This document shows positions 1 to 6,032 of a stretch of 7,086 nt of DNA, in pieces (position 1 is the stretch's first letter; every line of letters begins with the position of its first letter). The position numbers and the translations under genes were made by a program. Origin of the DNA: Clostridiales bacterium UBA4706 (GTDB taxonomy: Bacteria; Bacillota; Clostridia; Oscillospirales; Oscillospiraceae); NCBI GenBank assembly GCA_002404605.1, contig DHKA01000059.1:1-7086 (forward strand), written 5' to 3'. The notes under the pieces are model-generated. The model was given only the letters and a program-made list of their open reading frames with translations. It had not been told where the DNA came from and ran no database searches.

Positions 1-727
1 CAATGCCGCAGTGGCTGGTGTCGGAGTGGATGCCGTCCCGGTCAAAGGTCAGGATTTCCCCCGGCAGAATGTCCCGCTGAAATTCCGCGCCCACGGCATG
101 GAGGGCGCAGCTCTCCGACGCGACGATATACGTCCCGTCCTTCCTTTTTCCATAGCACAGCGGGCGGAAGCCGTGGGGGTCGCGCACCGCGATGAGCTTG
201 GTGGAGGACATCATGACCAGAGAAAAAGCGCCCTCCAGCCTGTCCACCGCGCGGCTGACCGCCGCCTGAATGGAGGAAGCGGTGATCCGCTCGCGTGTGA
301 TCACATAGGCGATGGTCTCCGTGTCGGAGGTAGTATGGAAAATGGCGCCGGAAAGCTCCAGCTCCCGGCGGAGCTGAAGCGCGTTGCTCAAATTGCCGTT
401 ATGGGCAAGCGCCAGCTTGCCTTTTAAGTGATTGACCTGAATGGGCTGGCAGTTTGCCAGATTGGAGCCGCCGGTGGTGCCGTAGCGGACGTGGGCGACC
501 GCCATGTTCCCCCTGGGGAACTGCTTCAGAGCGCTGAGCGTAAACACCTCGCTGACCAGCCCCAAACCCTTATTGCCGTCAAAAACGCCGTCGTCATTGA
601 CGACAATGCCGCAGCCCTCCTGCCCACGGTGCTGCAAGGAATACAGACCGTAGTAGGCAAGGCTCACCACATCCTCCTGACGCTGGCTGTAAACGCCGAA
701 CACGCCGCATTCTTCGTGGATACTCAT
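1..727 (-). CDS. purF: Amidophosphoribosyltransferase, N-terminal part (cut by window edge)
   Basis: This is glutamine PRPP amidotransferase, the first committed enzyme of de novo purine synthesis; it makes 5-phosphoribosylamine from PRPP and glutamine in the cytosol. Only the first 242 codons are visible. They cover the class II (Ntn-type) glutaminase domain: Cys7 in EECGVFGVY after a six-residue leader that would be removed to expose the catalytic Cys, LQHRGQEG at 31-38, HVRYGTTGG at 79-87, ALAHNGNL at 106-113, TSDTE at 133-137 and VRDPHGFRPL at 181-190. The phosphoribosyltransferase domain lies beyond position 1. The ATG at 727-725 is chosen because the family starts just before this Cys and a GGGGG Shine-Dalgarno (735-739) lies 7 nt upstream, inside the pyrG tail. 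Only 2 nt separate it from the pyrG stop, so co-transcription and translational coupling are likely. The family identity is very secure. Confidence 0.96.
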   Translation of the reverse strand, partial: MSIHEECGVFGVYSQRQEDVVSLAYYGLYSLQHRGQEGCGIVVNDDGVFDGNKGLGLVSEVFTLSALKQFPRGNMAVAHVRYGTTGGSNLANCQPIQVNHLKGKLALAHNGNLSNALQLRRELELSGAIFHTTSDTETIAYVITRERITASSIQAAVSRAVDRLEGAFSLVMMSSTKLIAVRDPHGFRPLCYGKRKDGTYIVASESCALHAVGAEFQRDILPGEILTFDRDGIHSDTSHCGI

Positions 728-729
728 GG

Positions 730-2325
730 TTATTCCCCCAGACTGGCCTTGACAAAGCCCAAAAACAGCGGATGGGGCTTGTTGGGGCGGCTCTTGAACT
801 CCGGATGATACTGCACGCCTACATGGAAGGGGCGGTCGGTCAGCTCCACGGTCTCCACCAGGCGCCCGTCCGGGGAGGTGCCGCTTAAGGTAAGGCCGGC
901 ATTTTGCAGGACGTCCCGATAGTCATTGTTAAATTCGTAGCGGTGGCGGTGACGCTCGTAGATGAGACCTGCGCCGTAGCACCGTGCCATGGTCGTACCC
1001 GGCGTGATGACGCAGGGGTAAGCGCCAAGGCGCAGCGTACCGCCCTTGTCCACCTCGTCGCTCTGGCCGGGCATGAAGTCAATGACCTTATGCTCGCTCA
1101 CCGGGTCAAATTCGCCGGAATTGGCGTCCGCCAGACCGGCGACGTTCCGGGCATACTCGATGACGGCAATCTGCATACCCAGGCAGATGCCGAAATAAGG
1201 CACCCTCTTCTCCCGGGCGTACTTCGCCGCAAGGATCATGCCCTCGATCCCCCGGCCTCCGAAGCCGCCGGGAACAATGATGCCCTCCAGATGGGACAGC
1301 TTTTCGCCCACGGTTTTCTCCGTCAGCGTCTCCGAGTCGATCCACTGGATGTCCACCACGGCGTCCAGTGCGTAGCCTGCATGGCGCAGCGCTTCCGCCA
1401 CGGAGAGATAGGCGTCGTGAAGCTGGACGTACTTGCCCACAAGGCCGATGGTGACATGCTTGCTGCTGCTCCGGATCCGCTCCACCATGTGGATCCATTC
1501 CGTCAGGTCAGGCTTGGGGGTCTCCAGACCCAGCTCCCGGCAGACAATGCCGGACAGGTTGGACTTTTCCAGCATCAACGGGGCTTCGTACAGCACGGGC
1601 AGGGTGATATTCTCGATAACGCAGTCCGGCTTGACGTTGCAGAACATGCTGATCTTCTGGAAAATGGAGGGCTCCAGCGGCTCGTCGCAGCGCAGGACAA
1701 TGATATCCGGGTTGACACCCATGCCCTGCAATTCCTTAACGGAGTGCTGGGTGGGCTTGGATTTGTGCTCGTCGGAGCCACGAAGGAACGGCACCAGCGT
1801 CACATGGATGAACAGGCTGTTCTCCTTCCCTACCTCCAGGGCGATCTGACGCACTGCCTCCAGAAAGGGCTGGGACTCGATGTCGCCGATGGTGCCGCCG
1901 ATCTCGGTGATGACCACATCCGCGTCGGTCTTCCGGCCGACGCTGTAGACGAATTCTTTGATCTCGTTGGTCACGTGGGGTATGACCTGAACCGTGGAAC
2001 CCAGGTACTCGCCCCGGCGCTCCTTGTTCAGCACGTTCCAGTACACCTTTCCGGTGGTCAGGTTGGAGAACTTGTTCAGGTTTTCGTCGATGAAGCGTTC
2101 ATAATGCCCCAGATCCAGGTCGGTCTCCGCGCCGTCCTCGGTGACGTAGACCTCGCCGTGCTGGTAAGGGCTCATCGTGCCGGGATCGACATTGATGTAG
2201 GGGTCGAGCTTCTGCGCCGCGACCTTGAACCCGCGCGCCTTCAAAAGACGCCCGAGCGAGGCGGCGGTGATGCCCTTGCCAAGGCCGGAAACAACGCCGC
2301 CGGTGACGAAAATGTACTTTGTCAT
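730..2325 (-). CDS. pyrG: CTP synthase
   Basis: CTP synthase aminates UTP to CTP with ATP and glutamine, the last step of pyrimidine nucleotide synthesis. The 531-residue product has the usual family length. The N-terminal synthetase domain starts MTKYIFVTGG, with the P-loop-like GGVVSGLGKG at 9-18 and the EIGGTIGDIE segment near 141-150. The C-terminal class I glutaminase domain carries the nucleophile Cys381 in FGICLGMQ and the His507/Glu509 pair in GVQYHPEF. The ATG at 2325 is preferred: it gives the canonical MTKYIF start and has GGGAG (2336-2340) 10 nt upstream. A GTG three codons further upstream (2334) would sit only 1 nt from that GGGAG. It lies 86 nt downstream of the M18 peptidase gene, beyond a strong hairpin, and 2 nt before purF. 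Leucine codons are mixed in roughly the first 70 codons and almost all CTG afterwards, as described in the findings. Confidence 0.97.
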   Translation of the reverse strand: MTKYIFVTGGVVSGLGKGITAASLGRLLKARGFKVAAQKLDPYINVDPGTMSPYQHGEVYVTEDGAETDLDLGHYERFIDENLNKFSNLTTGKVYWNVLNKERRGEYLGSTVQVIPHVTNEIKEFVYSVGRKTDADVVITEIGGTIGDIESQPFLEAVRQIALEVGKENSLFIHVTLVPFLRGSDEHKSKPTQHSVKELQGMGVNPDIIVLRCDEPLEPSIFQKISMFCNVKPDCVIENITLPVLYEAPLMLEKSNLSGIVCRELGLETPKPDLTEWIHMVERIRSSSKHVTIGLVGKYVQLHDAYLSVAEALRHAGYALDAVVDIQWIDSETLTEKTVGEKLSHLEGIIVPGGFGGRGIEGMILAAKYAREKRVPYFGICLGMQIAVIEYARNVAGLADANSGEFDPVSEHKVIDFMPGQSDEVDKGGTLRLGAYPCVITPGTTMARCYGAGLIYERHRHRYEFNNDYRDVLQNAGLTLSGTSPDGRLVETVELTDRPFHVGVQYHPEFKSRPNKPHPLFLGFVKASLGE

Positions 2326-2357
2326 ATCTTTCACACTCCCAAAGGATGAATATACAC

Positions 2358-2395
2358 AAAAAAATTTGGGGAGGGGAGGTGAGCCTCCCTTCCCC
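2358..2395 (-). terminator. Strong intrinsic terminator or attenuator between the M18 gene and pyrG
   Basis: Read on the minus strand, GGGGAAGGGAGG (2395-2384) pairs with CCTCCCCTCCCC (2379-2368) around the loop CTCA. This gives a 12-position stem with a single A-C mismatch, followed by AAA and seven T residues (2364-2358). It lies 17 nt after the M18 stop codon and ends 32 nt before the pyrG start. It could simply end the guaA-gtrA-M18 transcript. However, I see no credible promoter between it and pyrG, so pyrG expression would need read-through or a start inside the M18 gene. That makes an attenuator role plausible. Confidence 0.75.
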
Positions 2396-2402
2396 GGGAG
2401 GC
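2383..2402 (-). promoter_or_regulatory. Competing hairpin upstream of the pyrG terminator (possible antiterminator)
   Basis: On the minus strand GCCTCCC (2402-2396) can pair perfectly with GGGAGGC (2389-2383) around the loop GGGGAA. The right arm is the inner half of the left arm of the terminator stem, so the two structures exclude each other. That is the classic geometry of an attenuator, but it could also be a by-product of the repeated GGGAGG/CCTCCC composition. No ligand, protein site or leader peptide is recognisable here. Confidence 0.4.
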
Positions 2403-2411
2403 AGTTATGCC

Positions 2412-3695
2412 TCAGAGAAAGCGGTAGACCCCGTCGCGTTCGGCGACGAGGGAATGTTCAAAAAAGGCGGTGAGAGCTTTGACGAGCGAGGCGGTGTCCG
2501 CCGCGCCCGCGGTCTCAAAGGGTGAGTGCATCGCCAGCTGCGCGAGACCGATGTCCACGGCGTTGAGCGACACCTGCGTGTTGGAGATGTTGCCGAGCGT
2601 CGAGCCGCCCGGCATGTCGGCGCGGTTGGCGTAATACTGCACCGGCACGCCGGCGCTCTCGCAGATGCGGCGGAAGATGCCGGCGGAAACGGCGTCGGAG
2701 GTGTAGCGCTGGTTGGCGTTGTACTTGATGACAACACCGTCGTTCATGCGCGCGGTGTGGTTGCGGTCGGCAAATTCGCCGTGGTTGGGGTGGACGGCGT
2801 GCGCGTTGTCGCAGGAGACGAGGAAGCTGCCCGCCACAAGACGGCGGTATTCGCTGCCGTCCATGCCGAGCGCGGCGCACAGCCGCGTGAGCGTGTCATA
2901 AAGGAAGGTGGATGCCGCGCCCTGCTTCGTCTCGCTGCCGACCTCTTCGTTGTCGAAGATGCAGCAGACGGGAACGGCGCGGCTCTCCCCGGCGGCGAGA
3001 AACGCCGTCAGCGAAGAGAACGCGCACTGGAGATCGTCCAGCCGCGGCGCGGAGATGTATTCGCCGAGCGTGACGCCTTTCTGCGGATCGTAAAGGAAGA
3101 GATCGCCCGTGACGATGGCGTCTTCCGAAACGCCGGCGGCTTTGGCGACGGCGGCGCGGAAGCTGCCCTTCTCGCTGCTCATCCATACGGGCAGCATATC
3201 GACGGCCGCATTGTACTTCGTGCCGTCGTTGGCGTTGCGGTTCATGTGGATGGCGACGTTCGGGATGATCGCGCAGGGCTCCTGGAGATCAACGAGCTTT
3301 ACCGAGAGCGTATCGCCCTTGGAGACGAGAACGCGGCCCGCCACGGAGAGCGGCCGGTCCAGCCACGGGGCGCAGAGCATCCCGCCGTATTTTTCCACGG
3401 AGAGACGAAGATAGTTCCCGTCCGAAAGCTCGGCATTCTCTTTGATCTTGAAGGAGGGGCTGTCGCCGTGCGCGGCGGTCATCATAAAGCCTGCGATCTC
3501 CCCGGTGGGGACGCGGAAAGCGATGAGGGAAGAGCCGTTGCGCGTGACGAAGTATTTGCCGCCGGGAACGATCTCCCAGCGCTGCGCCTCGCAGAGCTCG
3601 GTATATCCGGCAGCGCGCAGCATATCCGCGCTGTGGGCGCAGGTATGGAACGCCGTGGGACATGCGGCGATATAATCAAAGAGCTTCCGGTTCAT
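2412..3695 (-). CDS. M18-family zinc aminopeptidase (aspartyl aminopeptidase type)
   Basis: The 427-residue product is a cytosolic metallo-aminopeptidase of the M18 family, which removes N-terminal (often acidic) residues and acts in peptide turnover. The dinuclear metal site is visible: His76 in AHGDSP, Asp221 in RLDDL, the Glu250/Glu251 pair (catalytic base and ligand) in FDNEEVGS, Asp296 in SCDNAHAVHPN and His390 in QLAMHSP. GGSTLGNIS at 363-371 matches the usual glycine-rich stretch before the last ligand. There is no signal peptide or membrane segment. The ATG at 3695-3693 is chosen because it gives a family-typical N-terminus and has AAAGGAAA (3700-3707) just upstream; an open frame extends further upstream but overlaps gtrA and shows no protein similarity. 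The start overlaps the gtrA stop by 4 nt (ATGA). Substrate preference cannot be read from the sequence. Confidence 0.93.
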   Translation of the reverse strand: MNRKLFDYIAACPTAFHTCAHSADMLRAAGYTELCEAQRWEIVPGGKYFVTRNGSSLIAFRVPTGEIAGFMMTAAHGDSPSFKIKENAELSDGNYLRLSVEKYGGMLCAPWLDRPLSVAGRVLVSKGDTLSVKLVDLQEPCAIIPNVAIHMNRNANDGTKYNAAVDMLPVWMSSEKGSFRAAVAKAAGVSEDAIVTGDLFLYDPQKGVTLGEYISAPRLDDLQCAFSSLTAFLAAGESRAVPVCCIFDNEEVGSETKQGAASTFLYDTLTRLCAALGMDGSEYRRLVAGSFLVSCDNAHAVHPNHGEFADRNHTARMNDGVVIKYNANQRYTSDAVSAGIFRRICESAGVPVQYYANRADMPGGSTLGNISNTQVSLNAVDIGLAQLAMHSPFETAGAADTASLVKALTAFFEHSLVAERDGVYRFL

Positions 3696-4255
3696 TTCGT
3701 TTCCTTTCCGCCGTCCGGCGTTGACCGGAACAGCACGAGCTTTTCGAGCGGGAAGAGCACCGCCGTCTGCACGACGCCCGCGCCGAACGAGGCGAGCGTG
3801 CGCGAGAGGGGAGCGATGCGGCTTTCCGCCATCACTGCGACGATCGCGCCCTGCATCCACGTGGCAAAGAGAATGAGCGCGAAGAGGATCACGAGATATA
3901 CCGCGAACCCCGCGCGGGTGCCCTTGCCGCGGAACGTTGTTTTCATGTTGATGAAGTAGCCGTAGATGTTGGCAAGGCCGTTTGCCAGCAGGAACGGCAG
4001 CACATAGCCCCATGTGACAACGCCGTCAACTACATACTTTGAGCCGTCCGGGAAAAGCGCTTCGGCGCGGAATATGCCGCGCAGCAGCGGCGGCAGCGGC
4101 GATACAACGCTGTCAAACGCGAGCGGCAGGAGATTGGCAAGCAGAAGCTGCACGATCGTCACCGTGAGACTTACAAGATTGAATTTCACAAACTGCCAGA
4201 GCGTGCGTCCCTTTCCCGAGGAAAGGCGCTCGTCCAGCCGCTTCCATGCGTTCAT
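3692..4255 (-). CDS. GtrA-family small integral membrane protein
   Basis: The 187-residue product has about four hydrophobic segments (roughly residues 24-46, 79-102, 115-139 and 153-176). The FVKFNLVSL start of the first segment and the NIYGYFINMKTTFRG junction resemble the GtrA family (Pfam GtrA-like). Some family members are linked to moving lipid-linked sugars across the membrane or to cell-surface polysaccharide synthesis; the role of most stand-alone copies is unknown. Between the first two segments lies a longer polar loop (about 48-78) that could face outside. The ATG at 4255 lies 10 nt after the guaA stop, with GGGAG from the guaA tail about 13 nt upstream, a rather long spacing, so translation may depend on coupling to guaA. 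Its TGA overlaps the M18 ATG. No sugar or glycosyltransferase gene is adjacent, so no substrate is proposed. Confidence 0.8.
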   Translation of the reverse strand: MNAWKRLDERLSSGKGRTLWQFVKFNLVSLTVTIVQLLLANLLPLAFDSVVSPLPPLLRGIFRAEALFPDGSKYVVDGVVTWGYVLPFLLANGLANIYGYFINMKTTFRGKGTRAGFAVYLVILFALILFATWMQGAIVAVMAESRIAPLSRTLASFGAGVVQTAVLFPLEKLVLFRSTPDGGKETK

Positions 4256-4265
4256 GGCAAACCGG

Positions 4266-5789
4266 TCACTCCCATTCGATGGTCGCGGGGGGCTTCGATG
4301 TGATGTCGTAGACAACGCGGTTGATGCCGCGCACTTCGTTCGTAATGCGCGAGGAGATGCGCCGCAGCACATCCCACGGCAGGGGCGCGAACACGCAGGT
4401 CATAAAGTCGCTCGTTTCCACGCAGCGCACCGCGACGGTGTAGTCATACGTGCGCCCGTCGCCCATGACGCCGACGCTCTTCACGCCGGTGAGCACCGCG
4501 AAATACTGGTCGGCGCGGCAGCCGCACTTGCCGATCTCCTCACGGACGATGGCGTCCGCCGGGCGGAGAATGGCGAGCTTTTCGCGCGTGATCTCGCCGA
4601 GCACGCGCACGCTGAGACCGGGGCCGGGGAACGGCTGGCGGTTCACGAGGCTTTCGGGCAAGCCGAGCAGGAGACCGAGCTTGCGCACCTCGTCCTTGAA
4701 GAGATAGCGCAGCGGCTCCACGACGCCGGAGAAGCCGAGATCCTTCGGCAGACCGCCGACATTGTGGTGGCTCTTAATGACCGCCGAGCCCGTGCCGGAC
4801 TCGACGACGTCCGGGTAGATCGTCCCCTGCGCGAGAAAGCCGATCTTGCCGAGCTTTTTTGCCTCGTCCTCAAAGACGAGAGCAAACTCGCGCCCGATGA
4901 TCTTGCGCTTCTGCTCGGGATCGGTCACACCCTCGAGCTTTTCGAGAAAACGGTCGGCGGCGTCCACGCAGCGGAAGTCGAGCGCCTTATCCTCGAATAC
5001 GGAGCGGATCTCCTCCGTTTCGCCCTGGCGCATGAGACCGTGATCGACATAGATGCACGTGAGCTGGCCGGGTACCGCGCGCGCGAGCAGCGCCGCGCAC
5101 ACCGAGGAATCCACACCGCCGGAGAGACCGAGCAGCACTTTCTCGCTGCCGACCTGTTCGCGGATCTCGCGGATCTTCGTTTCGAGGAAGCTCTCCATCG
5201 AGTAATCCCCGGCGCAGCCGCAGATGTCAAAGAGGAAGTTTTTCAAAATGAGATTGCCCTGCACGGTGTTGGTCACCTCGGGGTGGAACTGCACGCCGTA
5301 GAGCCGGCGCTCCTCGTTCACATACGCCGCTACGGGCGTGAGATCGGTGTGACCGGCAACGCGGAAGCCCTCGGGCAGCGCCGTGACGAGATCGGTGTGG
5401 CTCATAAGCACGTCCGTCGGCACGGTGCAGCCGGAAAAGAGCGGGAGAGAGGTGTCGAGCGTGATGGGGAATACGCCGTACTCGCGCTTCGTGCCCGCCT
5501 CGACCGTTCCGCCGCAGAGATGGCAGATGAGCTGCATGCCGTAGCAGATGCCGAGCACGGGAATGCCGAGCTCCAGCACGGCTTTATCGCAGGTGGGGGA
5601 ATCGTCGCGGTATACGCTGTCCGGTCCGCCGGTGAAGATGATGCCCTTCGGCGCCATCGCGCGGATCTCCTCCACGGGCATTTTGCACGAACGGATCTCG
5701 GAATAGACGCCGTGCTCACGCACGCGGCGCGCGATCAGCTCTTTGTACTGTCCGCCGAAATCCAGGATCAATACGGTCTCTCCGGTCAT
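4266..5789 (-). CDS. guaA: GMP synthase (glutamine-hydrolysing)
   Basis: GMP synthetase converts XMP to GMP with ATP and glutamine in the cytosol. The 507-residue product has the standard two-domain layout and length. The class I glutaminase domain carries TGGPDSVY at 53-60, nucleophile Cys82 in GICYGMQ and the His169/Glu171 pair in GVQFHPEV. It is followed by the ATP pyrophosphatase domain with the PP-loop SGGVDSS at 223-229, and by the dimerisation domain ending in the family's hallmark SKPPATIEWE. The ATG at 5789 is chosen because GGAGG (5796-5800) sits exactly 6 nt upstream; an ATG six codons earlier would put that GGAGG inside the gene. It is the first gene of a guaA-gtrA-M18 unit. A consensus promoter lies about 190 nt upstream, with an intrinsic terminator between promoter and gene, so conditional expression through the leader is likely. 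Confidence 0.98.
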   Translation of the reverse strand: MTGETVLILDFGGQYKELIARRVREHGVYSEIRSCKMPVEEIRAMAPKGIIFTGGPDSVYRDDSPTCDKAVLELGIPVLGICYGMQLICHLCGGTVEAGTKREYGVFPITLDTSLPLFSGCTVPTDVLMSHTDLVTALPEGFRVAGHTDLTPVAAYVNEERRLYGVQFHPEVTNTVQGNLILKNFLFDICGCAGDYSMESFLETKIREIREQVGSEKVLLGLSGGVDSSVCAALLARAVPGQLTCIYVDHGLMRQGETEEIRSVFEDKALDFRCVDAADRFLEKLEGVTDPEQKRKIIGREFALVFEDEAKKLGKIGFLAQGTIYPDVVESGTGSAVIKSHHNVGGLPKDLGFSGVVEPLRYLFKDEVRKLGLLLGLPESLVNRQPFPGPGLSVRVLGEITREKLAILRPADAIVREEIGKCGCRADQYFAVLTGVKSVGVMGDGRTYDYTVAVRCVETSDFMTCVFAPLPWDVLRRISSRITNEVRGINRVVYDITSKPPATIEWE

Positions 5790-5955
5790 AAATAGCCTCC
5801 GTAGCATGAATTTTAAGGATATCCGTCAGCAACGCATAATTCGGCAAGAGCACCGCCGAACGCCGAAGACGATATGAAGACGATATTATGTGGCGCTGAC
5901 GAAACGAAAAAAGCGTCGCCGACGCGGTCAGGTAAACCGCGTCGGCGAACGCCAT
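5716..5955 (-). CDS. Putative upstream ORF in the guaA leader (79 codons, overlaps guaA start)
   Basis: I recognise no family for this 79-codon frame. It begins MAFADAVYLTASATLFSF, is rich in Ser and Arg in its middle (SSSYRLRRSA) and ends out of frame inside guaA, overlapping it by 74 nt. It has a plausible ribosome-binding site, AAAGGTGAG, just before the ATG, and begins only about 15 nt after the start point predicted from the consensus promoter. Codons 2 to about 15 are the terminator stem-loop itself, so the reading frame may be a side effect of that structure. If translated, it is more likely a regulatory leader than a working protein, because a ribosome on it would disturb both the terminator and guaA initiation. 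Confidence that it is a functional coding unit is low. Confidence 0.25.
   Translation of the reverse strand: MAFADAVYLTASATLFSFRQRHIISSSYRLRRSAVLLPNYALLTDILKIHATEAIYDRRDRIDPGFRRTVQRADRAPRA
5796..5800 (-). promoter_or_regulatory. Ribosome-binding site of guaA
   Basis: GGAGG on the minus strand, 6 nt before the ATG at 5789. It decides the guaA start against the in-frame ATG at 5807, which lies upstream of it. Confidence 0.9.
5854..5867. repeat. Tandem 7-bp repeat (CGCCGAA x2)
   Basis: CGCCGAA occurs twice head to tail (5854-5860 and 5861-5867), next to the 11-bp tandem repeat. Either copy could pair with the single TTCGGC at 5840-5845, so the leader hairpin could form in two registers. Confidence 0.7.
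5865..5886. repeat. Tandem 11-bp repeat (GAAGACGATAT x2)
   Basis: GAAGACGATAT is repeated perfectly head to tail (5865-5875 and 5876-5886) between the stems of the proposed leader domain. It may be slippage-prone or a doubled protein or RNA contact site. It is the longest perfect tandem repeat I noticed in the window. Confidence 0.85.
5907..5952 (-). terminator. Intrinsic terminator in the guaA leader (attenuator candidate)
   Basis: On the minus strand TCGCCGACGCGGT (5948-5936) pairs perfectly over 13 bp with ACCGCGTCGGCGA (5928-5916) around a 7-nt loop. The stem extends by GCG (5952-5950) with CGC (5915-5913) past a single bulged T, and is followed directly by six T residues (5912-5907). 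No T run follows on the plus strand, so it acts only toward guaA. It lies between the consensus promoter and guaA, with its base touching the start codon of the small upstream ORF. A terminator placed in a leader like this normally means conditional read-through. Confidence 0.9.
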
Positions 5956-5976
5956 TGCTCACCTTTACGCACACGA

Positions 5977-6005
5977 ATTATACGGAATGGAGCCGTCTTT
6001 GTCAA
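5977..6005 (-). promoter_or_regulatory. Perfect-consensus sigma-A promoter toward guaA
   Basis: TTGACA (6005-6000), a 17-bp spacer and TATAAT (5982-5977) on the minus strand match the housekeeping consensus in all 12 positions. Transcription would start near 5970. Such a strong promoter ahead of an amidotransferase gene is unusual unless expression is limited later, which fits the terminator only about 20-60 nt downstream. No better promoter was seen between the terminator and guaA. Confidence 0.88.
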
Positions 6006-6032
6006 TAAAAAATCGCGGGCAATATTGACAAA
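5998..6032. repeat. 10-bp inverted repeat spanning both -35 boxes
   Basis: TTTGTCAATA (5998-6007) and TATTGACAAA (6023-6032) form a perfect inverted repeat with a 15-bp AT-rich centre. The -35 boxes of the two divergent promoters lie within the arms. Some symmetry is expected because both promoters use TTGACA, but the match extends 4 bp beyond that hexamer. It could be a shared operator. It does not fit the GlnR/TnrA spacing (TGTNA-N7-TNACA): here the half-sites are 21 bp apart. Confidence 0.6.

Larger units (their letters stand above)
5824..5901 (-). other. Nested inverted repeats in the guaA leader (possible folded RNA domain)
   Basis: Downstream of the leader terminator the minus-strand RNA can form nested pairings. 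CGTCAGC (5901-5895) pairs with GCTGACG (5830-5824). CATAA (5890-5886) pairs with TTATG (5839-5835). Inside these, TTCGGC (5860-5855) pairs with GCCGAA (5845-5840) around a 9-nt loop. The order is that of a closed multi-stem domain ending 24 nt before the guaA Shine-Dalgarno. It does not match the guanine, PRPP or ppGpp riboswitch patterns as I know them. The pairing is seen in the sequence; function is inferred. Confidence 0.4.

Noticed and set aside
2326..2334. GTG start three codons upstream for pyrG
   Set aside because: The Shine-Dalgarno GGGAG would be only 1 nt from the GTG, while the ATG at 2325 has proper spacing and gives the canonical MTKYIF N-terminus.
904..2349. 481-codon open frame on the plus strand opposite pyrG
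   Set aside because: It lies antisense to a clearly conserved enzyme and has low-complexity, His/Asp/Val/Gly-rich composition typical of GC-rich shadow frames; no recognisable motif or ribosome-binding site.
2526..3959. 477-codon open frame on the plus strand opposite the M18 gene
   Set aside because: Shadow of the strong third-position GC bias; the minus-strand frame has all M18 metal ligands.
4014..5795. 593-codon open frame on the plus strand opposite guaA and gtrA
   Set aside because: It spans the antisense of two real genes, begins inside gtrA, and its Ala/Arg/Glu/His-rich translation shows no family motif.
5907..5952. Bidirectional terminator serving glnN as well
   Set aside because: The plus-strand side of the stem lacks a T run and glnN is transcribed away from it, so it acts only on the minus strand.
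5790..6005. Guanine (purine) riboswitch upstream of guaA
   Set aside because: The conserved core segments and loop-loop arrangement of the purine aptamer are not present, and the terminator comes before, not after, the foldable domain.
5998..6032. GlnR/TnrA nitrogen-regulator box between the divergent promoters
   Set aside because: The half-sites TGTCA and TGACA resemble the box but are 21 bp apart instead of 7, so the known site pattern is not met.
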